Source: Chloroflexota bacterium
GTDB taxonomy: Bacteria > Chloroflexota > Limnocylindria > Limnocylindrales > CSP1-4
Assembly (NCBI GenBank): GCA_013815585.1
Contig: JACDFU010000002.1
Span: forward strand, 1-35,782
Direction: 5' to 3'
DNA length: 35,782 nucleotides
Positions 1 through 12,024 of this stretch are shown here, piece after piece. Each line of letters begins with the position of its first letter. Position 1 is the first letter of the stretch. Position numbers and translations under genes: made by a program. The notes below the pieces were generated by a model. It was not told the DNA's origin. It made no database searches and saw nothing but the letters and a program-made list of their open reading frames with translations.

Positions 1-2
1 CC

Positions 3-533
3 GGAGATACCGCGGGGCTCAACATCCCGGAGATTCGCCTTCGCGAGCTGCCGGAGCATCGCGGCCAGCTCGTGCGCGTGGGAGGGATCGTCCGGTGGGC
101 TTCCGGAACACGGCTGATCCTGGAGGACGGCAACATCAGGGCGCGTGCCCGACTGCCGGAAGAAGTCCGTCGCCTGACGGCCCTGTTGACGATCTCGGAG
201 CCGGTCAATGTTGTCGGTCGCGTGGATCGCGCCGGAGACGGCGGCTGGGAGGTCGTGGCTCGGACCGCGGCGGACATCGGTCGCGTCGGCAGGACGAGGA
301 CAACGGTCGTGGGCCCTCAGGTGAATGGGGCGAGCCCTCGGGCCAGCGCGAGCCAGAACGCGAACGCCGCAACGGCTCCGGGCACCGCAGATGGCGATCT
401 TCCCTGGCTGCTGCTGGTGATCGTCCTTGTCGCGGCGGCTGCCGCGACCGGAGCGGTCGGGTTCCTCCTGCGCCGAGGCTCCTCCGTCGAGCCGCGCCCA
501 GGTTCCGCGCTGGTGGCGCCGCGGGAGCCCTGA
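3..533 (+). CDS. C-terminal part of an OB-fold-like, membrane-anchored protein (5' end outside window)
   Basis: The frame is open from the first bases of the window, so the GTG at 72 in the ORF track is probably internal and the gene starts to the left. The visible part reads as a small beta-rich module (GQLVRVGGIVRW, LILEDGN, VNVVGRVDR) that resembles an OB-fold nucleic-acid-binding or lamin-tail-associated domain. An Ala/Asn/Thr-rich linker follows, then one strongly hydrophobic segment (LPWLLLVIVLVAAAA) and a short Arg-rich tail near the C-terminus. This looks like a protein anchored by a C-terminal helix with its main domain outside the membrane. OB-folds of this kind occur at the ends of secreted nuclease or competence-like proteins, but the rest of the protein is missing, so I assign no function. 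Confidence 0.6.
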   Translation, partial: GDTAGLNIPEIRLRELPEHRGQLVRVGGIVRWASGTRLILEDGNIRARARLPEEVRRLTALLTISEPVNVVGRVDRAGDGGWEVVARTAADIGRVGRTRTTVVGPQVNGASPRASASQNANAATAPGTADGDLPWLLLVIVLVAAAAATGAVGFLLRRGSSVEPRPGSALVAPREP

Positions 534-559
534 CCGCCGGATCTGAGCTCAGGTCGTGC

Positions 560-589
560 TTGACGCTCGCGAAACGCCGCCTCTATCCT
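560..589 (+). promoter_or_regulatory. Putative sigma-A promoter of the nucleoside phosphorylase gene
   Basis: TTGACG at 560-565 and TATCCT at 584-589 are separated by 18 bp, the same spacing as the hrcA promoter in this window. The predicted transcription start is near 596, about 43 nt before the TTG start codon at 639, leaving room for the gagggag Shine-Dalgarno sequence. Confidence 0.55.
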
Positions 590-638
590 CCCGCAAGCTC
601 AGCGAGCGGATCGATCGCAAGCAGCCGAGGGAGGGCCC

Positions 639-1493
639 TTGCCGCACGCCGACCCCCGCGTGGCGCTTCCGAAGGGGGAGCGGCAGTACCACATCGACCT
701 GGCACGCGGGGAGCTGGCCGAATACATCCTCCTGCCGGGCGACCCGGACAGGACCGAGCGAATTGCGGAGCGGCTGGATGGGATCGAGCTGACGAGGCGG
801 CACCGCGAGTTCGCATCGGTCACCGGCACCCATCGCAGTCGGCGCATCTCGGTCGTCTCGACGGGCATCGGCGCGGACAATGTGGAGATCGTGGTCGCGG
901 AGATCCTGGCGATCACCGAACGGCCCACCTTCGTGCGCGTAGGCTCCTGTGGCGTCCTCCAGGATGAGATCGAGCTCGGCGACCTCGTGATCACCAGTGG
1001 CGCGGTGCGCCTCGAGTCGACCACCTCGTACTTCGTGCACGAGGGTTATCCAGCCGTTGCCGACTACCGCGCCGTCGCCGCGCTCGCGGAGGCGGCCGCG
1101 AAACTTGGCCATCGTGCACATATTGGGTTGACGGCTACTGCGCCCGGATTCTTCGGAGCACAGGGGCGGCCCGTTCCGCAGCTGCCAATCCGGTATCCGG
1201 ATCTGGCTGCCGACATGGCCCGGCAGGGAGTGCTGAACTTCGAGATGGAGGCGTCCGCGCTGCTCGTGCTGGCAGGGCTCGCAAAATGCCGCGCGGGCGT
1301 TGTCTGCGCGGCGTACGCTCAGCGCACCACAGGGGCCTTCGTCGAGGGAAAAAGCAGGGATTTGGCCGAATCTGCCTGCATCGAGACCGGTTTGGAGGCG
1401 CTTTGTTTGCTGGCCGACATGGATGACGCCACACGTGTCGCGGGAGCGTCACACTGGCGACCGTCACTCTGGACACCCACAGGCGTGTCCTGA
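639..1493 (+). CDS. udp: Nucleoside phosphorylase, uridine phosphorylase type
   Basis: This 284-residue protein belongs to the PNP/UDP phosphorylase family, which splits nucleosides with phosphate to a free base and ribose-1-phosphate in cytoplasmic salvage. The phosphate-site motif LPGDPDR lies near residue 32. STGIGADN and VRVGSCG follow, and a FEMEASALLVLAG segment carries the ribose-binding Glu typical of the family. The spacing and the EMEAS segment favour uridine phosphorylase over hexameric purine phosphorylase, but substrate cannot be fixed by reading alone. The start is TTG at 639, chosen because gagggag lies just upstream and the frame then begins shortly before the conserved core. 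A plausible promoter lies at 560-589. The gene stands alone; the next one is a small protein with its own strong ribosome-binding site. Confidence 0.85.
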   Translation: MPHADPRVALPKGERQYHIDLARGELAEYILLPGDPDRTERIAERLDGIELTRRHREFASVTGTHRSRRISVVSTGIGADNVEIVVAEILAITERPTFVRVGSCGVLQDEIELGDLVITSGAVRLESTTSYFVHEGYPAVADYRAVAALAEAAAKLGHRAHIGLTATAPGFFGAQGRPVPQLPIRYPDLAADMARQGVLNFEMEASALLVLAGLAKCRAGVVCAAYAQRTTGAFVEGKSRDLAESACIETGLEALCLLADMDDATRVAGASHWRPSLWTPTGVS

Positions 1494-1580
1494 GCACGTT
1501 CAGCGTCGTGATCAGCGGGGGCACCCGCCCTCGGGGTCCGCACATCGCCGGTGTAAGCAGCCGGCAAAGGAGGAAGAGGA

Positions 1581-1721
1581 ATGGCTGAAGCCTATTGCGT
1601 CAAGGACAAGCGCAAGGTCGAGATCAAGGATCCTCAGCAGATCACCATGAAGAACGGCAAGCCGGCCATCAAGGGCACCTGCCCGGACTGCGGCACGAGC
1701 GTTTTCAAGATCGGCGGCTGA
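1581..1721 (+). CDS. DUF5679 mini-protein (46 aa), zinc-ribbon-like
   Basis: This short gene is missing from the ORF track. ATG at 1581 follows an excellent Shine-Dalgarno sequence, aaaggagg at 1566-1573. The protein starts MAEAYCVKDKRKVEIKD and ends TCPDCGTSVFKIGG. This matches the DUF5679 pattern: a YCVxC N-terminal knuckle, the phrase TMKNGKPAIKGTCP, and a CPxCGT C-terminal knuckle. One oddity is that the first knuckle reads C-V-K-D, so one of the four expected cysteines is replaced by Asp. The family is widespread as stand-alone small proteins in Chloroflexota and Actinobacteria and has no established role. The small size and strong ribosome-binding site suggest an abundant protein. Confidence 0.88.
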   Translation: MAEAYCVKDKRKVEIKDPQQITMKNGKPAIKGTCPDCGTSVFKIGG

Positions 1722-1802
1722 GCCAGCCAGACTGCGGACGTCCGTCCGCCGGGCTATCCCGGCGGCCGACCGAATCGCCGACAAGAAGCCCAGAGATCAG
1801 CA

Positions 1803-1833
1803 CGAGCCCCGACCGGATCCCGGCCGGGGCTCG
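1803..1833 (+). terminator. Strong hairpin, possible terminator without U-tract
   Basis: Arms of 14 nt (cgagccccgaccgg and ccggccggggctcg) pair with a single A-C mismatch around the 3-nt loop atc. It lies between the DUF5679 stop and the ROK kinase start. No T-run follows, so it may be a factor-dependent terminator or an mRNA-stabilising hairpin. Confidence 0.5.
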
Positions 1834-1844
1834 CGATTCCCGCT

Positions 1845-1853
1845 TGCTACAAT
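1845..1853 (+). promoter_or_regulatory. Extended -10 box (TGCTACAAT) of the ROK kinase gene
   Basis: TGCTACAAT has the extended TGn motif and a five-of-six match to TATAAT. It ends 10 nt before the ATG at 1864, so the mRNA would have a leader of only a few nucleotides. I see no convincing -35 box. Confidence 0.5.
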
Positions 1854-1863
1854 CCCGCAGGGA

Positions 1864-2955
1864 ATGAGCGACGCGGCGCGGAGGAGCTCTCGCGATCTGC
1901 GCGTGCCCCGGCGGCGAAACGGCCCAGCCCCTCACGATGGAGGCCCTGTGCTTGCGCTCGACCTGGGCGCGACGCAGATGCGCGCCTGCCTCGTCGATTC
2001 CGCTGGCGCCGTCTCGCACCGTCGGGACCGGCCGACGAAGCCCGATCGCGGCCCGGATGCCGTTCGTGCCGACGCCATCGAGCTCCTGCGCTCGGTCCTC
2101 GACGAGCTGACGCCGGAGAGGCGCCGCGACCTCGTGGGCGTGGGCGTGTCGGCACCCGGCCCTCTTGACCCGTCGACCGGAGTGCTGATCGAACCGCCGA
2201 ACATGGGCCTCGGCTTTCGCGATCAACCTCTTGGCGAGCCCGTGTCGGCGGCGCTCCGTCTGCCCGTCGTGGTCGAGCGCGATACGCATGTCGCCGCGCT
2301 CGGCGAGCAGGCCTTCGGAGCGGGGCGCGGAGTCAGCGACTTCGTCTACCTGACGCTGTCGACCGGGGTGGGTGGCGCGATCGTGACCGACGGCCGGCTG
2401 CTGACTGGGCCTGACGGCGTGGCCGGCGAGATCGGGCACCTGCCCGTGCTCCTCGACGGCCCGCTCTGCGGTTGCGGCGCACGCGGGCACCTGGAAGCGC
2501 TAGCTTCCGGTGTCGGGATCGCCCGAGCTGGTCGCGAGGCTGCCCTCGATGGCTCCTCGCCCGCGCTGGCCCGGAGAAGTCGGGAAGTTGGCCCGGAGAC
2601 CATCGACGCCCGGGCGGTCGCCGAGGCGGCTGCGGCCGGGGACGAGCAGGCGGGAAGGATCATGGATCGCGCCCGGCAGGCCTTCGGCGCGGCGGCGGTC
2701 GGCCTGGTCAATGTGCTCAATCCCGAGCGAATCATCGTGGGCGGCGGCATCGCGGAGACCCACGGCGCGGACTGGCTCGCCTACGCTCGCGCTGAGGTCG
2801 AGCGGCTGGCGTTCCGGATTCCCGGCGCGCGCGTTCGGATCGTCCCGGCGGAGCTGGGGGCGGACGTGTCGCTCGTCGGAGCCGCCCCACTCGTCGCTCA
2901 AAGCGGTCGCGGCCGTACGCCCCGCGCGCTCTCTGCTCTTCTGGCGACGACCTAG
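1864..2955 (+). CDS. ROK family sugar kinase, probable glucokinase
   Basis: The protein is up to 363 residues. It phosphorylates a hexose, probably glucose, with ATP, feeding the glycolytic genes just downstream. The ATP-binding motif [11 protein letters not shown] is near residue 30. [12 protein letters not shown], the catalytic-Asp region [11 protein letters not shown] and the ROK signature region VAGEIGHLP follow. The structural zinc motif reads [10 protein letters not shown], with His where the usual CxCGxxGCxE has its third Cys. The ATG at 1864 sits right after an extended -10 box and gives a 28-residue basic extension before the conserved core. A GTG at 1948 would start directly at the core. 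I kept 1864 because of the promoter spacing. ROK proteins also include fructokinases, allose kinases and HTH repressors; no HTH domain is present here. Confidence 0.82.
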   Translation: MSDAARRSSRDLRVPRRRNGPAPHDGGPVLALDLGATQMRACLVDSAGAVSHRRDRPTKPDRGPDAVRADAIELLRSVLDELTPERRRDLVGVGVSAPGPLDPSTGVLIEPPNMGLGFRDQPLGEPVSAALRLPVVVERDTHVAALGEQAFGAGRGVSDFVYLTLSTGVGGAIVTDGRLLTGPDGVAGEIGHLPVLLDGPLCGCGARGHLEALASGVGIARAGREAALDGSSPALARRSREVGPETIDARAVAEAAAAGDEQAGRIMDRARQAFGAAAVGLVNVLNPERIIVGGGIAETHGADWLAYARAEVERLAFRIPGARVRIVPAELGADVSLVGAAPLVAQSGRGRTPRALSALLATT

Positions 2956-3005
2956 GCCCAGCAAGTCGCCCTCCGAGGGCGTCCATCTCCCGAGGAGGAC
3001 GAATC

Positions 3006-4088
3006 GTGACAGTTCGCATCGGCATCAACGGTTTCGGCCGGATCGGTCGCCAATCCCTCAAGGCCCTCATCGAGCGCGCCCCGGATGTGGAGGTGGTCGC
3101 CGTGAACGACCTCGTCGACACGGCCATGAACGCGCTCCTTTTCAAGCACGACTCGACCTATGGGGCCTACGAGGGCACCGTCGACCATACCGACGACGCG
3201 CTCATCGTGGACGGCCGCGAGATCAAGGTCCTCCAGGTAAAGGACCCGGCCCAGCTGCCGTGGCGGGACCTGGGCGTCGAGATCGTTCTCGAGTCGACTG
3301 GCCTCTTCACGGACGCGGAGAAGGCGCGCGCCCACATCGATGCCGGCGCCACGAAGGTCGTGATCAGCGCGCCCGCCAGGAACGAGGACATCACGATCGT
3401 GCTGGGCGTCAACGAGGAGCGCTACGACCCGGCGCAGCACCACATCATCAGCAACGCGAGCTGCACCACCAACTGCCTGGCACCGGCGGCCAAGGTCGTC
3501 CACGACACGTTCGGCATCACGCGTGGCCTGATGAACACGATCCATTCGTACACGAACGACCAGCGCATCCTTGACGTCGCGCACAAGGACCCGCGCCGCG
3601 CCCGGTCCGCCGGCCAGAACATCATCCCGACCACGACCGGTGCGGCCAAGGCGCTCGCCCTGGTCATCCCCGAGCTGAAGGGTCGGTTCGACGGCTTCAG
3701 CCTGCGCGTCCCGACCCCCACCGTGAGCGTCGTGGACTTCACCGCGGAGCTGGAGAAGGACGCCACGGTCGAGTCGGTGAACGACGCGTTCCGCTCGGCG
3801 GCGGAGGGCGACCTCAAGGGCATCCTCGGCGTGAGCGACGAGCCGCTCGTCTCCACGGACTTCCGTGGGGATCCGCGCTCGTCGATCGTGGACGCGGACT
3901 CGACGATGGTGCTCGGCGGGCGGATGGTCAAGGTCATCAGCTGGTACGACAACGAGTGGGGCTACAGCTGCCGGGTCGCCGATCTCATTCGTTACGTCTC
4001 GGAGCGGCTCGATGAGGGCTCCGGTGCCGGCAACGCGTCCGGCTCCGGTCAGAAGCAGCCCGCAGAGGCCTCGGCAGCCGGCGCCTGA
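3006..4088 (+). CDS. gap: Type I glyceraldehyde-3-phosphate dehydrogenase
   Basis: This cytoplasmic enzyme oxidises glyceraldehyde-3-phosphate with NAD+ and phosphate to 1,3-bisphosphoglycerate. The NAD-binding INGFGRIGR motif opens the protein, and NDLVD carries the Asp expected for NAD preference. The active-site motif SNASCTTNC places the catalytic Cys at about residue 153. The C-terminal [16 protein letters not shown] is canonical. The 360-residue length exceeds the usual 330-340 because of a Gly/Ser/Ala-rich tail of about 25 residues after the last helix. The start is GTG at 3006 with gaggagg a few bases upstream. pgk begins one base after the stop, so the two are translationally coupled. 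Confidence 0.97.
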   Translation: MTVRIGINGFGRIGRQSLKALIERAPDVEVVAVNDLVDTAMNALLFKHDSTYGAYEGTVDHTDDALIVDGREIKVLQVKDPAQLPWRDLGVEIVLESTGLFTDAEKARAHIDAGATKVVISAPARNEDITIVLGVNEERYDPAQHHIISNASCTTNCLAPAAKVVHDTFGITRGLMNTIHSYTNDQRILDVAHKDPRRARSAGQNIIPTTTGAAKALALVIPELKGRFDGFSLRVPTPTVSVVDFTAELEKDATVESVNDAFRSAAEGDLKGILGVSDEPLVSTDFRGDPRSSIVDADSTMVLGGRMVKVISWYDNEWGYSCRVADLIRYVSERLDEGSGAGNASGSGQKQPAEASAAGA

Positions 4089-4089
4089 G

Positions 4090-7214
<3,125 letters not shown>

Positions 7215-7218
<4 letters not shown>

Positions 7219-7949
7219 GAACTGCCGTCGGCCGCCTTCCCCGAACTCGCGGGCTTCCGGGCTCGAGTCGTGGAGCCGGCGGTCTTGGTGGCAGTCGCTT
7301 TCGAGGACGTGGCGCTCGCCTTCGAGGCGGATGATGTCGACTTCGAGGAGGTGGAGCCCGCCTTGGGCTTGGTGGCCGTGGCCTTCGCGGAGGACGCCGA
7401 CTTCGGTCGAGCCGTTGCCGACCGGGCGGTTGCCTTCCTAGCCGGTGCAGCCGGAGTGACGTCGGTCTCAGGTGCGGAAGCGGGGGTGCCCTCTTCTCGT
7501 GTTGATCGGGTGAGCGCCGCGCGGGCCTTGCCCGCGGCGGTCTGCTCGCCCTTGGCCTTGGTGGCGCGTGAGGCTGTGATTCGTGCCTTGGCCGCCTTGG
7601 CCGCGGCTGTGCGGCCTGTGGTTCGCGAGGGCTTGACGGCGCCGGCCAGCGCCTCACCGCCAAGCGCTGCGTTCACCTTGAGCATCAGCCGGCTCTTGCG
7701 TCGATTCGCGGCGTTCTCGTGGAGCACGCCTACCTTCGCTGCCTTGTCGAGCGCCGAGACAGCCTCGACGACGGCTACTCGCGTCGCGTCCGCGTCACCT
7801 GCAGCCGCACTTGCAAGGGCGCGGGCGATGAGTGTCTTCGCCTCGGTGCGGCGAGGCTGGTTGATCGCATTGCGACGAGCGGTCTGACGGACTCGCTTGA
7901 TCGCCGAGGGGGTGCGGGCGCCCCGCCAGGTTCGGGTTGAGTGGGCCAA
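7215..7949 (-). CDS. rpsT: Ribosomal protein S20 with a long histone-H1-like C-terminal tail
   Basis: The first 90 or so residues are ribosomal protein S20: a basic helix starting SAIKRVRQTARRNAINQ, a middle helix with KTLIARALASAAAGD, and the typical ending VGVLHENAANRRKSRLML. S20 binds 16S rRNA in the body of the 30S subunit. The protein does not stop there but continues for about 140 residues made almost entirely of Ala, Lys, Ser, Thr and Arg, with KAT, KST and SSK repeats, like bacterial histone-H1-type tails. Family members normally have 85-95 residues, so 244 is exceptional. The start is TTG at 7949, preceded on the minus strand by ctgaggtc. An extended -10 box lies about 70 nt upstream. 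It is divergent from lepA, a neighbour pairing also seen in Firmicutes. Confidence 0.88.
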
Positions 7950-8017
7950 GCGTCGAAGACCTCAGGTGCAGGGTGACTGCTGATACGCGCGACCGTAGGC
8001 AACGGGCGCGACCGCGA

Positions 8018-8026
8018 ATGGTAGCA
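8018..8026 (-). promoter_or_regulatory. Extended -10 box (TGCTACCAT) of rpsT
   Basis: On the minus strand the sequence reads TGCTACCAT, identical to the hrcA -10 region in this window. The predicted start near 8011 gives a leader of about 60 nt, the kind of length in which S20 autoregulation could act. Confidence 0.5.
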
Positions 8027-8137
8027 GAGCGCCACGATCGGCCCGGTGCGCCGCCATCCCACAAGAGGAAGCGAACGAGCGACGCTCGAGCACCCCGCCT
8101 CCCGGGTAGACGGCCGAGCCGGGGGCCGGGGGCCCTT

Positions 8138-8146
8138 TGCTACACT
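8138..8146 (+). promoter_or_regulatory. Extended -10 box (TGCTACACT) of lepA
   Basis: TGCTACACT ends 10 nt before the lepA ATG at 8157, so the predicted leader is only about 4 nt. No Shine-Dalgarno sequence fits in that gap. Confidence 0.5.
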
Positions 8147-8156
8147 CCGCGTCCCC

Positions 8157-9965
8157 ATGATCCCCCAGGCGCGGATGCGCAACTTCTCGATCATTGCGCA
8201 TGTCGATCACGGGAAGTCCACCCTCGCCGATCGGTTCCTGGAACTGACCCACACGATCGAGGCACGGCAGATGACCTCCCAGGTCCTCGATTCGATGGAC
8301 CTGGAGCGCGAGAAGGGGATCACGATCAAGGCCCGGGCCGTGCGCCTGGAGTACGCGGCGAACGATGGCCTGCTCTACGGGCTCAACCTCATCGACACGC
8401 CCGGCCACGTCGACTTTACCTACGAGGTGAGCCGCTCGCTCCAGGCCTGCGAGGGCGCCATCCTGGTCGTCGATGCGGCGCAGGGCGTCGAAGCCCAGAC
8501 CCTCGCAAACGTCCATCTCGCGCTCGCCCAGGGCCTGGTCATCGTCCCCGTCATCAACAAGATCGACCTGCCCTCCGCCCAGCCGGAGCTGGTCATGGAG
8601 GAGCTGGAGAACATCCTGGCGATCCCGCGCGAGGAGGTGATCCTGGCCTCCGCCAAGGACGGCACGGGCGTGGCCGAGGTCCTGGAGGCGGTCGTCCACC
8701 GTGTTCCGCCGCCAAAGGGCGACGCTGAGGGACCGCTCCAGGGGCTGATCTTCGACTCGCACTACGACGCCTACAAGGGGGTCGTCGCGTACGTCCGGCT
8801 GGCCTCGGGCCGCCTGCGCCAGGACGACGTCGTGCGCCTGATGGCCTCCGGCGCGCAGAGCGAGCTGCTGGAGCTGGGCGTCTTTCGTCCGCAGTTGGTG
8901 CCGGTCCGCGAGCTCGTCGCCGGCGAGGTTGGCTATGTCGCGACCGGCCTCAAGAGCGTCCGCGACTGCCAGGTGGGCGACACGATGACGCTGGCGAAGC
9001 ACCCCGCCCCCAGCCCGCTCCCCGGCTACAAGCCCGCCAAGCCGCTCGTCTTCGCCGGCCTCTATCCGCTGGAGGGTCCCGACTACCCGCTGCTCCGCGA
9101 CGCGCTGGAGAAGCTGCACCTCAACGACGGATCGATCAGCTACCAACCGGAGAGCTCCGTGGCGCTCGGTTTCGGGTTTCGCTGCGGCTTCCTGGGCCTG
9201 CTTCACATGGAGATCATCCAGGAGCGCCTGGAGCGCGAGTTCGACCTGAACCTCATCGCCTCTGCCCCGTCGGTCGAATACCTCGTCACGCTCCTGGATG
9301 GCCGCCAGCTGCGTGTCGACAACCCCGCCGAGCTGCCCGGCGCCGGTGAGATCGAATCCATCGCCGAGCCATGGGTCAAGCTCTCGATCGTCACGCCGTC
9401 ATCCACGATCGGCGCCCTGATGGAGCTTTCGACGATGCGACGGGGGACCTTCAGCGGGATGGAATACCTGGACCCTCAGCGAGTACTCATGACTTTCGAG
9501 ATTCCACTTGCCGAGGTCATCGTGGATTACTACGACCAGCTCAAGAGCCGGACGCAGGGTTACGCAAGCATGGATTACGAAGAGATCGACTACCGCGTGG
9601 CGAACCTTGTGAAGCTGGACGTCCTTGTTGCAGGCGACCCGGTGGACGCACTCTCGCTCATCGTTCATCGCGATAGGGCGCAACAAGATGGCCGCGCACT
9701 CGTCGAAAAGCTGCGCGAGCTGATTCCGCGCCAGATGTTCGAGGTCCCCGTGCAGGCAGCCGTCGGCTCCAACGTCATCGCCCGCGAAACCGTCCGGGCC
9801 ATGCGCAAGAACGTCATCGCGAAGTGCTACGGCGGCGACATCACCCGCAAGCGCAAGCTCCTCGAGAAGCAGAAGGAAGGCAAGCAGCGCATGAAGCGCA
9901 TCGGGAGCGTGGAGATCCCCCAGGAAGCGTTCCTGGCCGTCCTTCGCACGAGCGAGAGCGTCTAG
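8157..9965 (+). CDS. lepA: Elongation factor 4 (LepA), ribosome back-translocating GTPase
   Basis: LepA is a ribosome-associated GTPase related to EF-G. The true start is ATG at 8157 ([21 protein letters not shown]), giving 602 residues as usual; the track's ORF begins 37 codons too early. G1 is [10 protein letters not shown]2 is in the [10 protein letters not shown] stretch, G3 is DTPGHVDF, and G4 is NKIDLP. The LepA-specific C-terminal domain is present, ending [18 protein letters not shown], with the diagnostic [22 protein letters not shown]. It heads an operon whose next gene follows after 4 bp and leads to hemW; lepA-hemW linkage is widespread in bacteria. Confidence 0.97.
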   Translation: MIPQARMRNFSIIAHVDHGKSTLADRFLELTHTIEARQMTSQVLDSMDLEREKGITIKARAVRLEYAANDGLLYGLNLIDTPGHVDFTYEVSRSLQACEGAILVVDAAQGVEAQTLANVHLALAQGLVIVPVINKIDLPSAQPELVMEELENILAIPREEVILASAKDGTGVAEVLEAVVHRVPPPKGDAEGPLQGLIFDSHYDAYKGVVAYVRLASGRLRQDDVVRLMASGAQSELLELGVFRPQLVPVRELVAGEVGYVATGLKSVRDCQVGDTMTLAKHPAPSPLPGYKPAKPLVFAGLYPLEGPDYPLLRDALEKLHLNDGSISYQPESSVALGFGFRCGFLGLLHMEIIQERLEREFDLNLIASAPSVEYLVTLLDGRQLRVDNPAELPGAGEIESIAEPWVKLSIVTPSSTIGALMELSTMRRGTFSGMEYLDPQRVLMTFEIPLAEVIVDYYDQLKSRTQGYASMDYEEIDYRVANLVKLDVLVAGDPVDALSLIVHRDRAQQDGRALVEKLRELIPRQMFEVPVQAAVGSNVIARETVRAMRKNVIAKCYGGDITRKRKLLEKQKEGKQRMKRIGSVEIPQEAFLAVLRTSESV

Positions 9966-9969
9966 CCCG

Positions 9970-10725
9970 ATGCCCTTCGCAGACCAGATCGGCCCTCTCG
10001 TCGTTCTGGCGTTCACGGGGCTGCTGGTGCTGCTGCGCTTCGACGCGCCTCGCTTCGGGGCCGCCGAGTACGACGATGAAGAGGCCGAGGGCGGCTGGCG
10101 GATCGGCGCCCGGCGGTTCACCTGGTATCTCCTGGGCTTTGTACTGGCCGTGCTGATCTACCAGCTGGCGCCGCGCCCCATCAGCGAGCTCCACCTCGGG
10201 ATCGGCGAAAACCGCGGCGGTGCGCTGGCCCTGGGCCTGGCCTTCGGCATCCTGGGCACGGCTGTTGCAGCAGGCTTCGCCTGGTTCCGCTACCAGCGCT
10301 TCCGGCTGCCGGAGGTTCGCCACTACCCGGGCGCCATCGCTAACAGCGTGGGCACGGCGCTCATCGACGAGATCGCGTTTCGCGGCGCCGTCCTGGGCAT
10401 GCTCCTCACGCTAGGCTGGTCCGATGAGCTGGCACTCGTCGGGCAGATCCTCCTCTATGGGTTGGCGACCCGGCTCGGTGCGGGACACCGGAGCCGCTGG
10501 ATGCTCCTCATCTCGCTCTTCATCGCGGCCGTCGCCGGCTGGCTGACCATCGCGACCGGCGGAATCGGCGCGGCGATCCTGGGGCACGCGATCACGCGCT
10601 TCGCGATCTTCGTCACGACGGGTCACGCCGGCCAGGTTCAGCCGCCCGGCTATGAGCCCGAGGAGGTCGAACAGGGCCTCCTTCCGCCCGAGGGCTGGCG
10701 CGTCGTGCGCGAGGGCGACCGCTGA
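9970..10725 (+). CDS. CPBP-like intramembrane protease-related membrane protein
   Basis: This 251-residue protein has about six hydrophobic segments, the first at the N-terminus (LVVLAFTGLLVLLRF). Near residue 138 the text IDEIAFRGAVLGM resembles CPBP motif 1 (EExxxR), but the first Glu is Asp. Near residue 205, AAILGHAITRFAIF resembles a later His-containing motif, without the usual Asn. CPBP proteins are membrane-embedded metallo-endopeptidases of the CAAX protease/bacteriocin-processing type, so this may be a divergent or altered member. It begins 4 bp after lepA and ends overlapping the proposed CTG start of hemW. The hydrophilic C-terminus (YEPEEVEQGLLPPEGWRVV) probably lies in the cytoplasm. 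Confidence 0.6.
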   Translation: MPFADQIGPLVVLAFTGLLVLLRFDAPRFGAAEYDDEEAEGGWRIGARRFTWYLLGFVLAVLIYQLAPRPISELHLGIGENRGGALALGLAFGILGTAVAAGFAWFRYQRFRLPEVRHYPGAIANSVGTALIDEIAFRGAVLGMLLTLGWSDELALVGQILLYGLATRLGAGHRSRWMLLISLFIAAVAGWLTIATGGIGAAILGHAITRFAIFVTTGHAGQVQPPGYEPEEVEQGLLPPEGWRVVREGDR

Positions 10726-11981
10726 TCGACGCCTCTGTCCGGGCTCGGCCGCCTGACGCCTCCGACTGGGCTCGGCCGCCGGTCGCCCTCTACGTCCACG
10801 TACCGTTCTGCCTGAGCGTCTGCCCGTACTGCGACTTCGTGGTCTACGGCGGGAGGCAGGCGCGCGGGGAGGGCAATCGGTTGGGCGCCTTCTCGCGGGC
10901 GCTGGAGCGTGAGCTGGAGCTGCGGGCTGGTGTCCTGGACGAGCGCTTCGGCGGGATGCGCTCCCCGCTGCGGTCGCTGTACCTGGGTGGCGGCACGCCG
11001 TCATTGCTGCCGGCCGCAGAGATCCGGCGCCTCATCGAGCGGATCCGTGTTCGCTATCGCCTCTCCGCCGACGCGGAGATCACGCTGGAGGCCAATCCGG
11101 GCCCGACCGAGCTTGGCGACCTGCACGGCTTTCGGTCGGTCGGCGTAAACCGGCTGAGCATCGGGGCGCAGAGCCTCCAGGGGGCCGAGCTCCGGCGGCT
11201 GGGCCGCCGGCACGAGCCGGACGACGTCATTCGGGCGGTCGAGGCCGCTGCCACGGCCGGCTTCGAGAACATGAGCCTCGACCTGCTCTACGACATCCCC
11301 GGCCAGACGCTGGAAAGCTGGTCCGACACCCTCGGGCGCGTGGCGGGCCTGCCCCTGAGCCACGTCTCGGCTTACGCGCTGACGCTGGACGATCCCGATG
11401 GGGAGGGCCTGACGGGTCCGAGCGGCGACCATCTGCCCGCGCGCCCGGGGGCCCGACGCTGGCGGGAGCGAGCGTTCGCCGACCAGGACGCGGACCGGGC
11501 CGCCGAGATGTACGCGCTGGCGGAAGAGCGGCTCAGTCAGGCGGGCTTCAGGTGGTACGAGCTGTCGAACTGGGCTCGTCCCGGGTTCGAGAGCCGGCAC
11601 AACCTCTGCTACTGGCGCCGGGAGCCGTACGAGGCGCTCGGCCCGGGTGCGCATGCCTTCGACGGCGACACGCTGCGGCGCTGGAATGCCGCCCGGCTGG
11701 ACGCCTACCTCGCGGCCCTCACGCCCTCCGACGGCTCCGTGCCCAGGCTGCCCCCGGGTGGTTCGGAACGGCTCGAGGCGCCGGATATCGCCGCGGAGGA
11801 GAGCATCCTCGCGTTCCGGCTGGCGGAGGGTCTGGCGACGCGGGACGCACTGGATGAGCGGGTAAGCCCGGCCCTCAGCTGGGCCGCGGCGGAGGGGCTG
11901 CTTGAGGCGGAGGCGGATCGGGTGCATCTGTCGATGCGCGGCCGGCTGCTCAGCAACGAGCTCTTCGTGCGGCTCCTCTGA
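10722..11981 (+). CDS. hemW: HemW-type radical SAM protein (heme chaperone), apparently CTG-started
   Basis: The protein is of the HemW/HemN-like radical SAM family. The iron-sulfur motif HVPFCLSVCPYCDF (CxxxCxxC, Cys at about 30, 34 and 37) is followed by YLGGGTPSLL, the glycine-rich SAM region EANPGP, and a C-terminal HemN domain with RHNLCYWRREPYEALGPGAHAF. HemW binds heme for delivery to respiratory enzymes; it is often misnamed coproporphyrinogen oxidase. The track starts at 10839, after the essential cysteines, which cannot be right. In frame upstream, back to a stop at 10653, there is no ATG, GTG or TTG. The best start is CTG 10722, which overlaps the previous stop as CTGA, with gaggg about 6 nt upstream. 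That gives 419 residues. Confidence 0.9.
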   Translation: MIDASVRARPPDASDWARPPVALYVHVPFCLSVCPYCDFVVYGGRQARGEGNRLGAFSRALERELELRAGVLDERFGGMRSPLRSLYLGGGTPSLLPAAEIRRLIERIRVRYRLSADAEITLEANPGPTELGDLHGFRSVGVNRLSIGAQSLQGAELRRLGRRHEPDDVIRAVEAAATAGFENMSLDLLYDIPGQTLESWSDTLGRVAGLPLSHVSAYALTLDDPDGEGLTGPSGDHLPARPGARRWRERAFADQDADRAAEMYALAEERLSQAGFRWYELSNWARPGFESRHNLCYWRREPYEALGPGAHAFDGDTLRRWNAARLDAYLAALTPSDGSVPRLPPGGSERLEAPDIAAEESILAFRLAEGLATRDALDERVSPALSWAAAEGLLEAEADRVHLSMRGRLLSNELFVRLL

Positions 11982-12024
11982 GCGTGGTTCAATCGAGCCT
12001 CGCAATGACAGGCGGAGAGGAGGC

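Noticed and set aside
7962-9206. 414-residue minus-strand ORF opposite lepA
   Set aside because: Shadow of lepA, rich in Arg/Gln/Asp; it also crosses the rpsT/lepA promoter region.
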